Assembly (NCBI RefSeq): GCF_002105535.1 | Contig: NZ_CP015848.1 | Coordinates: 3,390,926 to 3,454,925, forward strand | From: Magnetospirillum sp. ME-1 | GTDB lineage: Bacteria > Pseudomonadota > Alphaproteobacteria > Rhodospirillales > Magnetospirillaceae | Reading direction: 5' to 3' | Length of the DNA stretch: 64,000 nt | Shown: one piece after another, positions 1 to 9,456 of the stretch | How positions within the stretch are numbered: the stretch's first letter is position 1 | Layout: every line of letters begins with the position of its first letter | Notes under the pieces: model-generated | Told to the model about the DNA's origin: nothing | What the model saw: the letters and a program-made list of their open reading frames with translations, nothing else | Databases searched by the model: none | Program-made: the position numbers and the translations under genes

Positions 1-256
1 CGCCCTTCTTCAAGGTGGTGTCGGCGACGAAGTCCGACAGGCGCTTCAGGTTGGCCTTGACCGCCTCGGGCAGGCCGCTGGCCGAATCGGAGACCAGGGT
101 GCGGATGGCCACCCACAACTGCAGATTCTGTTCCAGCGCCGCCGCCAGCCGGGCCTTGTCGCCGCGCGACTGGTCGAGCGTGATGGCCGCCTCCACCAGG
201 CCGAAGGCGTCCTGTTCGCCGATCTTGAGCGTTTCGAGCTGGATTGGTTGAGACAT
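1..256 (-). CDS. FlaF-like flagellar protein (3' end cut by window edge)
   Basis: 85 codons are visible from an ATG at 256; the C-terminus lies before base 1. The start is preceded on the minus strand by a purine-rich GGGGGAAA stretch that can act as ribosome binding site. The protein is short and helical, with a LWVAIRTLVSD segment followed by GLPEAVKANLKRLSDFV. This matches the pattern of FlaF proteins of alphaproteobacteria (a conserved Trp, then a Leu-Pro-x-x-Leu/Val-Arg/Lys stretch). FlaF is needed for flagellin synthesis or secretion. It is transcribed divergently from the GT41 gene at 413 with 156 bp between them, so the two probably share a promoter region. The family call rests on motif memory only and the protein is incomplete. 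Confidence 0.5.
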   Translation of the reverse strand, partial: MSQPIQLETLKIGEQDAFGLVEAAITLDQSRGDKARLAAALEQNLQLWVAIRTLVSDSASGLPEAVKANLKRLSDFVADTTLKKG

Positions 257-412
257 GCGCTTTCCCCCGGCTTCCCTTGGTCGCGGCCCATCGCCGCCCT
301 GAAGATTGCCCGAATCATACGTCAGGCGATGGAATCTTGCCAATTCGTATGTTGATAAACCCTTAAAAGGATGGCGGCGCGTTGACGCCCCGACGGAGGC
401 CCCCTATCCTCA

Positions 413-2236
413 ATGCTTATTCCCTTAAGGACGGAGCGGCAGTTGGGCGCAAAGCACAAGACGGCGGACCAGCTCCTGCAGGACGCGGTCAAGCACCACC
501 TTTCCGGCGACCTGGACGGCGCCGGCCGGCTCTACAGGGACCTGCTGAAGATCAGCCCGCTTCATCCCGACGGTTTGCACCTGTCCGGGCTGGTGGCCAT
601 GCAGCGCGGCCGGTTCGACGAGGCCGAGCGCCTGATCCGCGCCGCCATCGCCGCCAGCCCCAAGGCGGTTCCCTATCACGGCAATCTCGGCACGGTGCTG
701 ATCAACGCCGGCAAGCCCCAGGAGGCCATGGCCTGTTACCGGCGCGCCGTCGAACTGGACGAATCCTATGTGGACGGCTGGAGCAACATGGCCAGTCTGG
801 CCGCCCAGATGGACGATCACGAGACGTCGGCCCTGGCCTACAGCACCGTGGTGCGCCTGACCGGCGGTTCCGACGGCGGGGCGCTGGGCTATCTCGGCCT
901 GGAACTGGCGGTGCTGTGCGACTGGGACAACCTGCCGGTGGTCAAGGAGGCCATCGCCGCCCTGGCGCCGTGGCGCGGCGGCAAGAGTCTGCCGGCCCCG
1001 CCCTTCTCCTTGCTGATCCATGATTTCAGCCCCGCCGAGCAACGCCGCTTCGCCGACGAGGCCGCCTCGCTGATCGAGAGCCGCGCCCAGCCCATGAGCC
1101 ACAAGCCCCGGCTGCGGCGGCCGCGCCTGCGGCTCGGCTATCTGTCCGAGGATTTCCACGACCACGCCACCGCCTACCTGCTGGCCGAGGCGCTGGAAGG
1201 CCACGACCGCTCGCGCTTCGAGATCTTCGCCTATTCCTATGGCCCCGAGGCCAAGGGGGCGGTGCGCGCCCGGCTGAAGGAATCCTGCGACCACTGGGTG
1301 GAACTGGGCACCCTGTCCGAGGCCGAGGGCGCCCAGCGCATCGCCAGGGACGGCATCGACATCCTGGTGGACCTGAAGGGCCATACGGGCCGCGCGCGGA
1401 CCGGCATCCTGGCCGCCCGCCCGGCGCCGGTGCAGGTGGCCTGGCTGGGCTATCCCGGCACTTTCGGCGGCACCTGCATGGACTACATCATCGCCGATTC
1501 CTTCGTGATTCCCCCCGGTGCCGAGGGCCATTACGCCGAGCAGGTGGTGCGGCTGCCGCTGTGCTACCAGCCCAACGATTCGCGGCGTCCCCGGGCGCTC
1601 GCCCGCGAGCCCAAGGCCAAGTGGGGCTTGCCGGAAGACGCCTTCGTCATCGCCGTGTTCAACAACAGCTTCAAGATCAATGCCGAGGCCTTCGCGGTGT
1701 GGATCAGCGTGCTTCAGGCGCAAAGCGATGCGGTGCTGTGGTTCGTGGAATTCCATCCGGCGGCCACGGCCAGCCTGCGCAACATGGCCGAGGCGGTGGG
1801 GATCGATCCGGCGCGCCTGATCTTCGCGCCGCGTCTGCCCCAGGCCGAGCATCTGGCCCGCCTGTCGGCCGCCGACCTGTTCCTCGACACCTGGCCGTGC
1901 GGCGGCCACACCACGGCCAGCGATGCCCTGTGGGCCGGCGTGCCGCTGGTGGCCTGGGCCGGCCAGACCTTCGCCTCGCGGGTGGCGGGCTCGCTGCTAA
2001 AGTCCCTGGGCTTCGACGAGCTGATCACCGAGTCCCAAGGGGCCTACCACGCTTTGGCCCAGCATCTGGCCAAGGAGCGGGTTCTGCTGGCCGAGCTGCG
2101 CCAGCGCCTGTGGGCGGCGACCCAGTCCTCGCCCCTGTTCGATGGCAAGGCCTTCACGCCTTCGCTGGAGAAGGCCTTCGACACCATGTGGGCGACCTGG
2201 GAAAAGGGTGGGAAGCCCAAAGGTTTCGACGTTTAG
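413..2236 (+). CDS. TPR plus GT41 (SPINDLY/OGT-like) glycosyltransferase
   Basis: 607 residues. Two to three tetratricopeptide repeats span about residues 20-135, followed by a GT41 catalytic region from about 235 to 595. Motifs typical of O-GlcNAc transferases are present: LGYLSEDFHDHATAYL near 245-260 with the catalytic-site His, PVQVAWLGYPGT, a Lys in NNSFKI near 420, and GGHTTASDALWAG near 495. Proteins of this family move a sugar, usually GlcNAc, from a UDP-sugar to Ser/Thr of cytoplasmic proteins. An in-frame TTG at 443 has a good AAGGACGGAG sequence just before it and may be the real start; the ATG at 413 has GGAGG 13 bases upstream. Its place beside a FlaF-like gene and the sugar operon at 2.2-6.2 kb suggests flagellin or surface glycosylation. 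The 3' end overlaps the convergent neighbour by four bases. Confidence 0.85.
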   Translation: MLIPLRTERQLGAKHKTADQLLQDAVKHHLSGDLDGAGRLYRDLLKISPLHPDGLHLSGLVAMQRGRFDEAERLIRAAIAASPKAVPYHGNLGTVLINAGKPQEAMACYRRAVELDESYVDGWSNMASLAAQMDDHETSALAYSTVVRLTGGSDGGALGYLGLELAVLCDWDNLPVVKEAIAALAPWRGGKSLPAPPFSLLIHDFSPAEQRRFADEAASLIESRAQPMSHKPRLRRPRLRLGYLSEDFHDHATAYLLAEALEGHDRSRFEIFAYSYGPEAKGAVRARLKESCDHWVELGTLSEAEGAQRIARDGIDILVDLKGHTGRARTGILAARPAPVQVAWLGYPGTFGGTCMDYIIADSFVIPPGAEGHYAEQVVRLPLCYQPNDSRRPRALAREPKAKWGLPEDAFVIAVFNNSFKINAEAFAVWISVLQAQSDAVLWFVEFHPAATASLRNMAEAVGIDPARLIFAPRLPQAEHLARLSAADLFLDTWPCGGHTTASDALWAGVPLVAWAGQTFASRVAGSLLKSLGFDELITESQGAYHALAQHLAKERVLLAELRQRLWAATQSSPLFDGKAFTPSLEKAFDTMWATWEKGGKPKGFDV

Positions 2237-3192
2237 ACCGCCAAGGTCCACTTCAGCCGCAGGCTGCGGCCCGAGGTGAAGCCGCGCTTGAAGAAGGCGA
2301 TGGAGAGTTCCTTGTCGTCGGCGTGGCCCCTGGCCGGAATCTCGCCGAGGTCGAAGCGCAGAAGTCCCGCGTCCTTGGCGCGCAGGATGGTGTTCCACAA
2401 GGGCCAGTGGCCCAGCGGCTTGTCGAACCTGTCGCGGTCGTAGACGCCCGAGGCGTAATAGGCGGTGCCGCCGGCCCACACCACGATGGACCCGGCGGCC
2501 AGCGTCCCGTCCTCGAGGAAGCCCAGGGACAGTTCCGCCCGCCCTTGCGTGATCTCGTCCCAATAGACCTGCCAGTAATCGTCGCCCCGGCGCCTGCCCC
2601 CGGCGATGCGGGCGTGGAAGTCGGGGAATCGGTCGAAGGCCGCCCGGTCGGGGTTGGCGGCGTTGACGAAGGACAGCGACAGGTTGCGGCTGCCCCAATT
2701 GGTCAGCGAGCGGTAGCTGTCGCGGATATCGGCCCGCAAGGCTTCGGCGGTGCGCGAAAGATCGATCATGGCCGAGGCCTGGACCACGCCTTCCGCCCCC
2801 CGGTCCACCAGCAGGGCGGCCAGCGGATTGCAGGTCTCTTCCGCCGGCCCGCCGATCACCACGCGGGACAGTCCGGCCGACCGGGCGGCGTCCTGCAGAT
2901 GGTCGAGGGCGGTGTTCAGGCCATCCTTGATGTGCCGGGGCTCGGCGTCGGCCTTTCGGGCCAGCACCGCCGGCAGGCCCCGGAACGACACCTGATCGGG
3001 GCCCTTGGCGGCGCGGACGCGGACCACCGGGCCGGAGGGACCGATCACCTGGAACGAGATGTCCTGGTGGGACGGCGCCACGGTGGGATAGAGGCGGGCG
3101 GCGAAGCGTCCGCGCAGCGGGTGGGCGTCCCATTGGGGAAAGCCTTCGCCTTCCGCCGCGGGATCCATGGCCTCCACCCGGTATTTGGACAT
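2233..3192 (-). CDS. FemAB/GNAT-like acyltransferase
   Basis: 319 residues from the ATG at 3192, whose A is also the last base of the upstream gene's TGA (TGATG coupling). The C-terminal half carries the pattern of FemAB-like double-GNAT proteins: a strand ending ASGVYDRDRF, then GHWPLWNTILRAKDAGLLRFDLGEI, and the closing KELSIAFFKRGFTSG. Such enzymes transfer amino-acyl or acyl groups, for example to amino sugars or peptidoglycan precursors. It is the last gene of a four-gene operon making and modifying a nucleotide-activated sugar, so N-acylation of the amino group installed by the DegT enzyme is a reasonable guess. The substrate cannot be read from the sequence. Confidence 0.6.
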   Translation of the reverse strand: MSKYRVEAMDPAAEGEGFPQWDAHPLRGRFAARLYPTVAPSHQDISFQVIGPSGPVVRVRAAKGPDQVSFRGLPAVLARKADAEPRHIKDGLNTALDHLQDAARSAGLSRVVIGGPAEETCNPLAALLVDRGAEGVVQASAMIDLSRTAEALRADIRDSYRSLTNWGSRNLSLSFVNAANPDRAAFDRFPDFHARIAGGRRRGDDYWQVYWDEITQGRAELSLGFLEDGTLAAGSIVVWAGGTAYYASGVYDRDRFDKPLGHWPLWNTILRAKDAGLLRFDLGEIPARGHADDKELSIAFFKRGFTSGRSLRLKWTLAV

Positions 3193-4511
3193 CAGCGGCG
3201 CTCCAGCTCGCGCAGGGCGGCCATGTTCTCGGCCACCTTGGCAAAGGCGTCGGCCACGTCGTCCAGATCGGCGCGGCTGGCCGGCGGGCGGATCAGTTCG
3301 TGGGTGATCACCCGGTTGAAGTGGGCGTCCTCCACATTGGGGCACGAGCCCAGGGCGTAATCGGGGGCGCCGGTATAGTGCGGGCACTTGAAGGGGCAGC
3401 CCACTTCGCCATAGGCCACCTGCTTCTGGTAAAGCGGCTGGAGATAGAGGGGGCGGACATAGCCTTCGCCCACCAGCACGCCCTCGCCCTCGCGCAGCTC
3501 GGTGGCGGCCAGCTCGGCCTTCAGGGCACGCACGAAGGTGGCGCGCGACACCCCCGCCGCCTCGGCATCATAGGACAAGGCGTGCAGGTAGGTGACGTGC
3601 TCGACGCCGTCCTGGACACGGGGCAGGGACAGGAAGGGAATGCCCCGGATGCGGTCTTCCAGGTATTTGACGTTGGCCTGGCGGCGCTTGACCAGATCGG
3701 GGCCTTTGAGCAACTGGCGCCGGCCGATGGCCGCCTCGATTTCCCCTAAGCGGAAATTGTAGCCTATCATGTTGACCAGATCGGCGACGCCCTTCTTTTC
3801 CACCACCGCCTCGGCGTGGTTGCGGATCAGCTGCAGCTTCTCGGCCAGCCGGGAATCGTTGGTGGTGACCACGCCGCCTTCGCCGGTATGGATGTGCTTG
3901 TGGTAGTTGAGGCTGAACACCCCCATATGGCCCAGCGTGCCCACCGGACGGCCCTTATAGGTGGCGAAGGGGGCCTGGGCGCAATCCTCGATCACCGTGA
4001 TGCCGTGCTTGGCCGCCAGGTCCATGATCGGGTCCATGTCGGCCACGTTGCCGAAGATGTGGACGACGATGATGGCCTTGGTCCTGGGCGTGATCTTAGG
4101 CCCGATGGTCTTGGCGGAGATGCAGTAGCTGTCGGGGTCGATGTCGGCGAACACCGGCACGGCGTTGAACACCAGGGCGGCCACCGCCGAGGCGCTCATG
4201 GTGTAGGGCGAGACGATCACCTCGTCGCCCGGCCCGATGCCGGCGGCGCCGGAGGCGGCGTAAAGCCCGCTGGTGGCCGAGTTGACGCTGACCGCGTGGG
4301 CGGCGGAAAAGGCGGTGGCCCATTCGTGCTCGAAGGCCTTGACCTCGGGGCCGCCGAAGAAGTCGTTGTGCCAGGTGCCGAGGAAGCGCGACAGGATGCC
4401 GCTTTCCATCACTTTGGCCACGGCGGCGCGGTCGTCTTCGCCGATCACCGAATAGGCGGGAAACAGCTTGGTACGGACGGGCTTGCCGCCCAACAGGGCT
4501 AGGGTGCTCAT
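3192..4511 (-). CDS. DegT/DnrJ/EryC1/StrS aminotransferase
   Basis: 439 residues, start ATG at 4511 (ATGA overlap with the upstream stop). A PLP-dependent sugar aminotransferase. Asp176 in IEDCAQA would contact the pyridine nitrogen, and Lys205 in LNYHKHIHTGEGG is the Schiff-base lysine. GDEVIVSPYTMSASA and PVFADIDPDSYCIS are typical of the family. It converts a keto group of a nucleotide-linked sugar to an amino group, usually with glutamate as donor. The length is slightly above the usual 370-400 residues. The C-terminal part contains several Cys residues (CPFKCPHY, GSCPN) that are not common in the family. It is translationally coupled on both sides to the oxidoreductase and the acyltransferase genes. 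Confidence 0.85.
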   Translation of the reverse strand: MSTLALLGGKPVRTKLFPAYSVIGEDDRAAVAKVMESGILSRFLGTWHNDFFGGPEVKAFEHEWATAFSAAHAVSVNSATSGLYAASGAAGIGPGDEVIVSPYTMSASAVAALVFNAVPVFADIDPDSYCISAKTIGPKITPRTKAIIVVHIFGNVADMDPIMDLAAKHGITVIEDCAQAPFATYKGRPVGTLGHMGVFSLNYHKHIHTGEGGVVTTNDSRLAEKLQLIRNHAEAVVEKKGVADLVNMIGYNFRLGEIEAAIGRRQLLKGPDLVKRRQANVKYLEDRIRGIPFLSLPRVQDGVEHVTYLHALSYDAEAAGVSRATFVRALKAELAATELREGEGVLVGEGYVRPLYLQPLYQKQVAYGEVGCPFKCPHYTGAPDYALGSCPNVEDAHFNRVITHELIRPPASRADLDDVADAFAKVAENMAALRELERR

Positions 4512-5500
4512 AGGCTGGTCTCCGGAAGGGAGGCGAGGGTGGCGCACAATTCCTGTACGGCCAGGGCGGTGCGTCCGGTGCTGGCCAGGGGGAAACCGTC
4601 GCCCAGATGCCGCGCGATGTTGTCGACGGCGTCCAGCATGGCTTGGCCCAGGCCGCTGTCGCTGTCCTGGGGCTGGCCCAGCACGCTGTAGCCGGAAAAG
4701 CGCTCTGAGCGCGTCACGGTCTGGCGGACCATGTGGAAACCGGAATCGGTGAGGCGCAGCCTTGCGTCGGCGAACAGCAGGTCGGCCTCGAAAATGGTGT
4801 AGGCGCTGGCGTTGGCGGCCAGCAGATAGAGCGGGCAGTCCCGGTCGGTGCGCACCATGACGTCCAGGGTGGGGTCCTCGACCCGGCCGTCGTTGACGCC
4901 GCCTAGGCGCGCCACCGGCCGCAGCTCGCCCAGCAGAAAGGTGGCGAGGTCGAGAAAATGGCTGCCGTTGTTCAGCAGGCCCTTGGTGTACCACGCCGTG
5001 CCCTTGATGAAGCTGCCCAGGCGGCCCGAGGCGATGTCGTCCCGAAGCTTGACCAGCCCGGGCGCCCAGCGGCGCATGTAGTTCACCGCCAGCGGCTTGC
5101 CCGCGGCGCGGTAGGCTTCGACGATGGCCCTTGAGCGCGCCAGGTCGTCGGTCAGCGGCTTTTCCGCGAAGACCAGCCGGGCCGGGCCGGGAAGCAGCGC
5201 CTCCAGGGTCTCGGCGTGGAACTGGGTGGGGACGCAGACGCTGGCCACGTCGTAAGGGATGTCCACCTCGGCCAGGGAGGAAAAGCCCTTGGGCACCTCC
5301 CAGGTCCACATGAACCTGGCCCGCTTCTCGCGGTCGGGCTCGACGCAGCCGACGATGTCGAAGCGGGGATGGCGCAGATAGGCCTTGGCGTGGGTCAGGA
5401 TCTGGCGCGACTGGGGCGACGCCTCGTCATAGCCGCCGGCGATGGCGCCGCAGCCGACGATCAGGGCCCGGATGCGCTCAGACCCAGCGATGCGCGACAT
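4508..5500 (-). CDS. Gfo/Idh/MocA family NAD(P)-dependent oxidoreductase
   Basis: 330 residues. An N-terminal Rossmann motif, ALIVGCGAIAGGY, is followed by the family EKP motif in FAEKPLTDD near residue 135 and by VNYMRRW. Members oxidise or reduce hydroxyl/keto groups of sugars or nucleotide sugars, so this enzyme probably creates the keto group that the next gene product aminates. The start at 5500 overlaps the 3' end of the SpsF-like gene by 23 bases, and the stop overlaps the next start as ATGA. The order nucleotidyltransferase, oxidoreductase, aminotransferase, acyltransferase is typical of operons building rare amino sugars. Confidence 0.8.
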   Translation of the reverse strand: MSRIAGSERIRALIVGCGAIAGGYDEASPQSRQILTHAKAYLRHPRFDIVGCVEPDREKRARFMWTWEVPKGFSSLAEVDIPYDVASVCVPTQFHAETLEALLPGPARLVFAEKPLTDDLARSRAIVEAYRAAGKPLAVNYMRRWAPGLVKLRDDIASGRLGSFIKGTAWYTKGLLNNGSHFLDLATFLLGELRPVARLGGVNDGRVEDPTLDVMVRTDRDCPLYLLAANASAYTIFEADLLFADARLRLTDSGFHMVRQTVTRSERFSGYSVLGQPQDSDSGLGQAMLDAVDNIARHLGDGFPLASTGRTALAVQELCATLASLPETSL

Positions 5501-6212
5501 GGTCGTTGATCTTGCGCAAGTAGGGATGGGTCTTGAGCAGGGTCAGCACGTTGCCCAGGGTGAAGCCCGGCCCCTTGGCGGGCAGCAGGGCGCTGAACAC
5601 GGTGTCGATCAGCTCGTAATCCTGTTTGGTGTCGAGTGTCAGGCGCAGCTCGGGATCGAAATGCTCGGGCGGCGCCGGCACGTTCTTCAGCGAGTACAGC
5701 TCGGGATGGCGGTAAATATAGAGGCTGACATGCTCGTGGTCGGAGGGGTCAGTGGTGCGCTTGGCCACGTCGGCCAGGATCCTGGTGGCGAACACCTGGG
5801 TGTCCATGCCGATGGGGTAGGTGCGCTCTAGGATGTTGGAAAGGTAGTCCACTCCCGCCGCCTTGTACGCCTGGACGCATTGCTCGACGATAACGGGATC
5901 GATCAGCGGGCAGTCGCCGGTGAGCTCGACGATGACGTCCGCCGCGAAGGCCTGGGCGGCATCCAGAACCCGCATCAGAACGTCGTCCTCGGAGCCGCGC
6001 CAGCAGCCGATGCCCAGCTCCTTGGCCAGGGCCTCGATGGGATCGTCGGTGGCGTTGACGGTGGTGGCCACCACGATGCCGTCCAGCGAGGGAACCATCT
6101 TCAGGCGCTCGACCATGCGGGCCAGCATGGGTGCGCCCTGAGCGGGCAGCAGGACCTTGCCCGGCAGGCGTGACGAGGTCATGCGCGCCTCGATGGTGGC
6201 GATGATCTTCAT
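5478..6212 (-). CDS. SpsF/NeuA-type cytidylyltransferase
   Basis: 244 residues. It begins with MKIIATIEARMTSSRLPGK, the nucleotide-binding signature of SpsF and related CMP-sugar synthetases, with VIVELTGDCPLIDP near residue 95 providing the metal-binding acid. SpsF-type enzymes activate sugars or polyol phosphates with CTP for surface polysaccharides or flagellin glycans. It is the first gene of the minus-strand operon 6212-2233. The upstream gap to the RluA-like gene carries the inverted-repeat element at 6296-6389. Clear homology to sialic or pseudaminic acid synthase partners is missing in the window, so the exact sugar is unknown. Confidence 0.8.
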   Translation of the reverse strand: MKIIATIEARMTSSRLPGKVLLPAQGAPMLARMVERLKMVPSLDGIVVATTVNATDDPIEALAKELGIGCWRGSEDDVLMRVLDAAQAFAADVIVELTGDCPLIDPVIVEQCVQAYKAAGVDYLSNILERTYPIGMDTQVFATRILADVAKRTTDPSDHEHVSLYIYRHPELYSLKNVPAPPEHFDPELRLTLDTKQDYELIDTVFSALLPAKGPGFTLGNVLTLLKTHPYLRKINDHVAHRWV

Positions 6213-6295
6213 GGGCGGCCTTGAACTCTTTTCGTGGCGGTGGCGAAAAGGGTAGGGCCGCGCCGTTAAGATCGGCTTAAGCGGGGATTTCCATT

Positions 6296-6389
6296 GTCAT
6301 TCCGAGCGGCAGCGAGGAATCTCCGCTTGGCATGGCGTGAAACGTCGTGCCAGGACGAGATCCCTCCTCCCGATGGTCGTCGGGATGAC
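6296..6389. repeat. Dispersed inverted-repeat element, copy 1
   Basis: A 94-bp intergenic element. It starts GTCATTCCGAGCGGCAGCG and ends in a reverse-complementary CGGGATGAC. A related element of 100 bp lies at 9221-9320 with the same ends and the same internal GAGGAATCTCCGC and GAGATCCCTC blocks. It can fold into one long hairpin. It sits just before the start of the RluA-like gene. Confidence 0.75.
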
Positions 6390-6405
6390 ACCGAGAGCGC
6401 TTTTC

Positions 6406-7104
6406 ATGACCCCCGACGAAATCCTTTCCCGCGTGCTCTACAAGGACCAGGACGTCATCGTGCTCGACAAGCCGCCGGGCCTCGCCGTGCATGCCGGCCC
6501 CAATTCGCCCGACCATCTGGAGCTTTACCTGGATGCGTTGAGGTTCGGCTGGGCCGAGATGCCGAAGCTCGCCCACCGCCTGGACCGCGACACCTCGGGC
6601 TGTCTGATCCTGGGGCGCCACGCCAAGGCCATCAAGCGCCTCGGCAAGATGTTCGAGCAGCGTCGGGTGGAGAAAGTATACTGGTCGGTCAGTCATAATT
6701 CGCCCCAGGCCGACAGCGGCACGGTGGACGCGCCGCTGCTGAAAGTGTCGGCCCGCGGCCAGGGCTGGCGCATCAAGGTGGACCCGACGGGGCAGTCTTC
6801 TGTAACCGACTGGTCGGTATTGGGGCGGGGCGAGGGTTTGAGCTGGATCGAGTGGCGGCCCCGCACCGGACGCACCCACCAGATCCGCATCCACGCCCAG
6901 CATCTGGGCTGTCCGCTGCTGGGCGATGCCTATTACGGCCCCGACCCGGAGACGCGAATCCGGCTGCACCTGCTGGCTCGCGAAGTGTCGTTTCCCGCCT
7001 TGGCGCCATCCAAGGAGCCCATCCGGGTGATGGCTCCGCCGCCTGCTCATATGAGAGAGGCGTTGCTTGCCTGCGGCTGGCCGGGGGATACTGCCACGTC
7101 ATGA
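6406..7104 (+). CDS. RluA-family 23S rRNA/tRNA pseudouridine synthase
   Basis: 232 residues from the ATG at 6406. Longer in-frame starts would begin inside the repeat element and add a non-conserved tail. The catalytic signature HRLDRDTSG is at residues 57-65, with Asp60 the expected nucleophile. It is followed by [22 protein letters not shown], the other conserved block of the family. There is no N-terminal S4 domain, so it resembles the short RluA type rather than RluC/RluD. The enzyme isomerises uridine in structured RNA; the target site cannot be told. The stop overlaps the uvrB ATG by four bases. Confidence 0.85.
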   Translation: MTPDEILSRVLYKDQDVIVLDKPPGLAVHAGPNSPDHLELYLDALRFGWAEMPKLAHRLDRDTSGCLILGRHAKAIKRLGKMFEQRRVEKVYWSVSHNSPQADSGTVDAPLLKVSARGQGWRIKVDPTGQSSVTDWSVLGRGEGLSWIEWRPRTGRTHQIRIHAQHLGCPLLGDAYYGPDPETRIRLHLLAREVSFPALAPSKEPIRVMAPPPAHMREALLACGWPGDTATS

Positions 7105-9212
7105 CCCGCCCGCTGCCCTTCGACTTCATGGAACGTCCGCCTCTGCCCGAAGGGGACGTGGAGTTCAATCTGGTCTCCGACTACCGGCCCTCGGGCGACC
7201 AGCCCCAGGCCATCGCCGAGCTGTCGGCGGGGGTCGAGGCCGATGAGCGCGACCAGGTGCTGCTGGGGGTGACCGGCTCGGGCAAGACCTTCACCATGGC
7301 CCACGTCATCGCCCGGACCAAACGTCCCGCCCTGGTGCTGGCCCCCAACAAGACGCTGGCCGCCCAGCTTTACGCCGAGATGAAGGGCTTCTTCCCCGAC
7401 AACGCGGTGGAGTATTTCGTCTCCTATTACGACTACTACCAGCCCGAAGCCTATATCCCGCGCACCGACACCTATATCGAGAAGGATTCGGCGGTGAACG
7501 AGCAGATCGACCGCATGCGCCACGCGGCGACGCGGTCCCTGCTCGAACGGCGCGACGTGATCCTGGTGGCGTCGGTGTCGTGCATCTACGGCATCGGTTC
7601 GGTGGAATCCTATGCCCGCATGACGGTGGCGCTGAAGGTGGGCGAAAGCATCGACCGCGCCGACCTTTTGAAGCGGCTGGTGGAATTGCAGTACACCCGC
7701 AACGACGCCGCCTTCGAGCGCGGCACCTTCCGGGTGCGGGGCGACGCGGTGGAGATCTTTCCCGTTCACTACGAGGACCGCGCCTGGCGCCTCTCCCTGT
7801 TCGGCGACGAGATCGAGGCCATTCACGAATTCGACCCGCTGACGGGGGAGAAGACCTGCTCGCTGTCCGAGGTGACGGTCTACCCCTCCAGCCACTACGT
7901 GACGCCCCGGCCCACCATCACCCAGGCCATCAAGGGCATCAAGGCCGAGTTGAAGGAGACGCTGGAGCGCTTCCACGCCGAGGGCAAGCTCTTGGAGGCC
8001 CAGCGCCTGGAACAGCGCACCAATTTCGATCTGGAGATGCTGGAGACCACCGGCCACTGCAAGTCCATCGAGAACTATTCCCGCTACCTCACCGGCCGCA
8101 GGCCCGGCGACCCGCCCCCCACCTTGTTCGAGTACCTCCCCGAGGACGCCCTGTTGATCGTCGACGAGAGCCACGTCACCGTGCCGCAGATCGGCGGCAT
8201 GTACCGGGGCGACTATAACCGCAAGAGCGTGCTGGCCGAATTCGGCTTCCGCCTGCCGTCGTGCATCGACAACCGGCCCTTGAAGTTCGAGGAATGGGAG
8301 CTGATGCGGCCCCAGACCGTCTATGTCTCGGCCACCCCCGGCCCCTGGGAGATGGAGCGGACGGGGGGCGTGTTCACCGAACAGGTGATCCGCCCCACCG
8401 GCCTGATCGATCCCGTCTGCATCGTGCGCCCCGTCGAGCATCAGGTGGACGACCTGCTGGCCGAGGTCCGCCAGATGGCGCGGGCGGGCAACCGCACCCT
8501 GGTCACCACGCTGACCAAGCGCATGGCCGAGGATCTGACCGAGTACATGCACGACAACGGCGTGCGCGTGCGCTACCTGCATTCGGACATCGACACGCTG
8601 GAGCGCATCGAGATCATCCGCGATCTGCGCCTGGGGGCCTTCGATGTGCTGGTGGGCATCAACCTGCTGAGGGAAGGTCTGGACATTCCCGAATGCGCCC
8701 TGGTGGCCATTCTGGACGCCGACAAGGAAGGCTTCCTCAGGTCCAAGACCTCGCTGATCCAGACCATCGGGCGGGCGGCGCGCAACATCGACGGCCGCGT
8801 CATCCTCTATGCCGACAAGATGACCGAAAGCCTGGAATACGCCCTGGCCGAGACCAATCGCCGGCGCGAAAAGCAGCAGGCCTACAACGCGGAGCACGGC
8901 ATCACGCCCGAAGGCATCCGCAAGGCGGTGTCCGACGTCATGGAAAGCGTCTACGAGGCCGATTACGTCACCGTCGGCACCGGCGAGTCCGGCATCAAGC
9001 ACGGGGTCGGGCACAACCTGGCCTCGGTCAAGGCCGACATCGAAAAGCGCATGAAGGCCGCCGCCGCCGATCTGGAATTCGAGGAGGCCGCCCGTCTGCG
9101 CGATGAATTGCGCCGCCTCGAAGCCCTGGACCTGGGGATCGAAGTGGACCTGGGCAGTAAAAGCAGGCCGCGTCCCACCGGCAAGCCCAAGGGAAAGGGA
9201 CGCCGGCGCTGA
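7101..9212 (+). CDS. uvrB: UvrABC system subunit B
   Basis: 703 residues, the normal UvrB length. Walker [11 protein letters not shown] lies near residue 55. The beta-hairpin region [12 protein letters not shown] that inserts between DNA strands follows, with helicase motifs [15 protein letters not shown] and QTIGRAARN. The C-terminal UVR coiled-coil, [20 protein letters not shown], binds UvrC. UvrB verifies damage after loading by UvrA and then recruits UvrC, whose gene lies 2.4 kb downstream in the same orientation. The start codon at 7101 is coupled (ATGA) to the RluA-like gene. No SOS box was recognised upstream. Confidence 0.97.
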   Translation: MTRPLPFDFMERPPLPEGDVEFNLVSDYRPSGDQPQAIAELSAGVEADERDQVLLGVTGSGKTFTMAHVIARTKRPALVLAPNKTLAAQLYAEMKGFFPDNAVEYFVSYYDYYQPEAYIPRTDTYIEKDSAVNEQIDRMRHAATRSLLERRDVILVASVSCIYGIGSVESYARMTVALKVGESIDRADLLKRLVELQYTRNDAAFERGTFRVRGDAVEIFPVHYEDRAWRLSLFGDEIEAIHEFDPLTGEKTCSLSEVTVYPSSHYVTPRPTITQAIKGIKAELKETLERFHAEGKLLEAQRLEQRTNFDLEMLETTGHCKSIENYSRYLTGRRPGDPPPTLFEYLPEDALLIVDESHVTVPQIGGMYRGDYNRKSVLAEFGFRLPSCIDNRPLKFEEWELMRPQTVYVSATPGPWEMERTGGVFTEQVIRPTGLIDPVCIVRPVEHQVDDLLAEVRQMARAGNRTLVTTLTKRMAEDLTEYMHDNGVRVRYLHSDIDTLERIEIIRDLRLGAFDVLVGINLLREGLDIPECALVAILDADKEGFLRSKTSLIQTIGRAARNIDGRVILYADKMTESLEYALAETNRRREKQQAYNAEHGITPEGIRKAVSDVMESVYEADYVTVGTGESGIKHGVGHNLASVKADIEKRMKAAAADLEFEEAARLRDELRRLEALDLGIEVDLGSKSRPRPTGKPKGKGRRR

Positions 9213-9220
9213 GCCGCCAT

Positions 9221-9320
9221 GTCATTCCGAGCCGCAGGCGAGGAATCTCCGCCCGGTACGATGGTCTGAATTCGGACGAAGCATTCCAGGAGGAGATCCC
9301 TCGCATCCGCTCGGGATGAC
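9221..9320. repeat. Dispersed inverted-repeat element, copy 2
   Basis: A 100-bp relative of the 6296-6389 element. It begins GTCATTCCGAGCCGCAGGCG and ends GCTCGGGATGAC, so its ends are complementary over about 12 bp. It lies nine bases after the uvrB stop. The middle differs from copy 1 while the stems are kept, as expected of a family of mobile or folded intergenic repeats. Confidence 0.75.
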
Positions 9321-9456
9321 AATGATGGGGACGCCGGCGCTGGTTCTTGTGGAAACTACCCATCGGTTAGGGGGACGAAGCCATTCTACTCTGTTAGAGT
9401 AATGCGAAGGATGGGGCCGGACAGTGTGCCGGCAGGGAAGGAGCCTAGCGAAGCTC

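Noticed and set aside
425-1909. 494-codon minus-strand frame opposite the first GT41 gene
   Set aside because: It is a high-GC antisense shadow: His/Gly/Gln-rich, no domain, while the plus frame carries clear GT41 motifs.
6337-6405. Longer start for the RluA-like protein
   Set aside because: The extra 23 residues would be encoded inside the dispersed repeat element and are not part of the conserved family.
7047-9014. 655-codon minus-strand frame opposite uvrB
   Set aside because: Antisense shadow of uvrB with low-complexity composition typical of GC-rich genomes.
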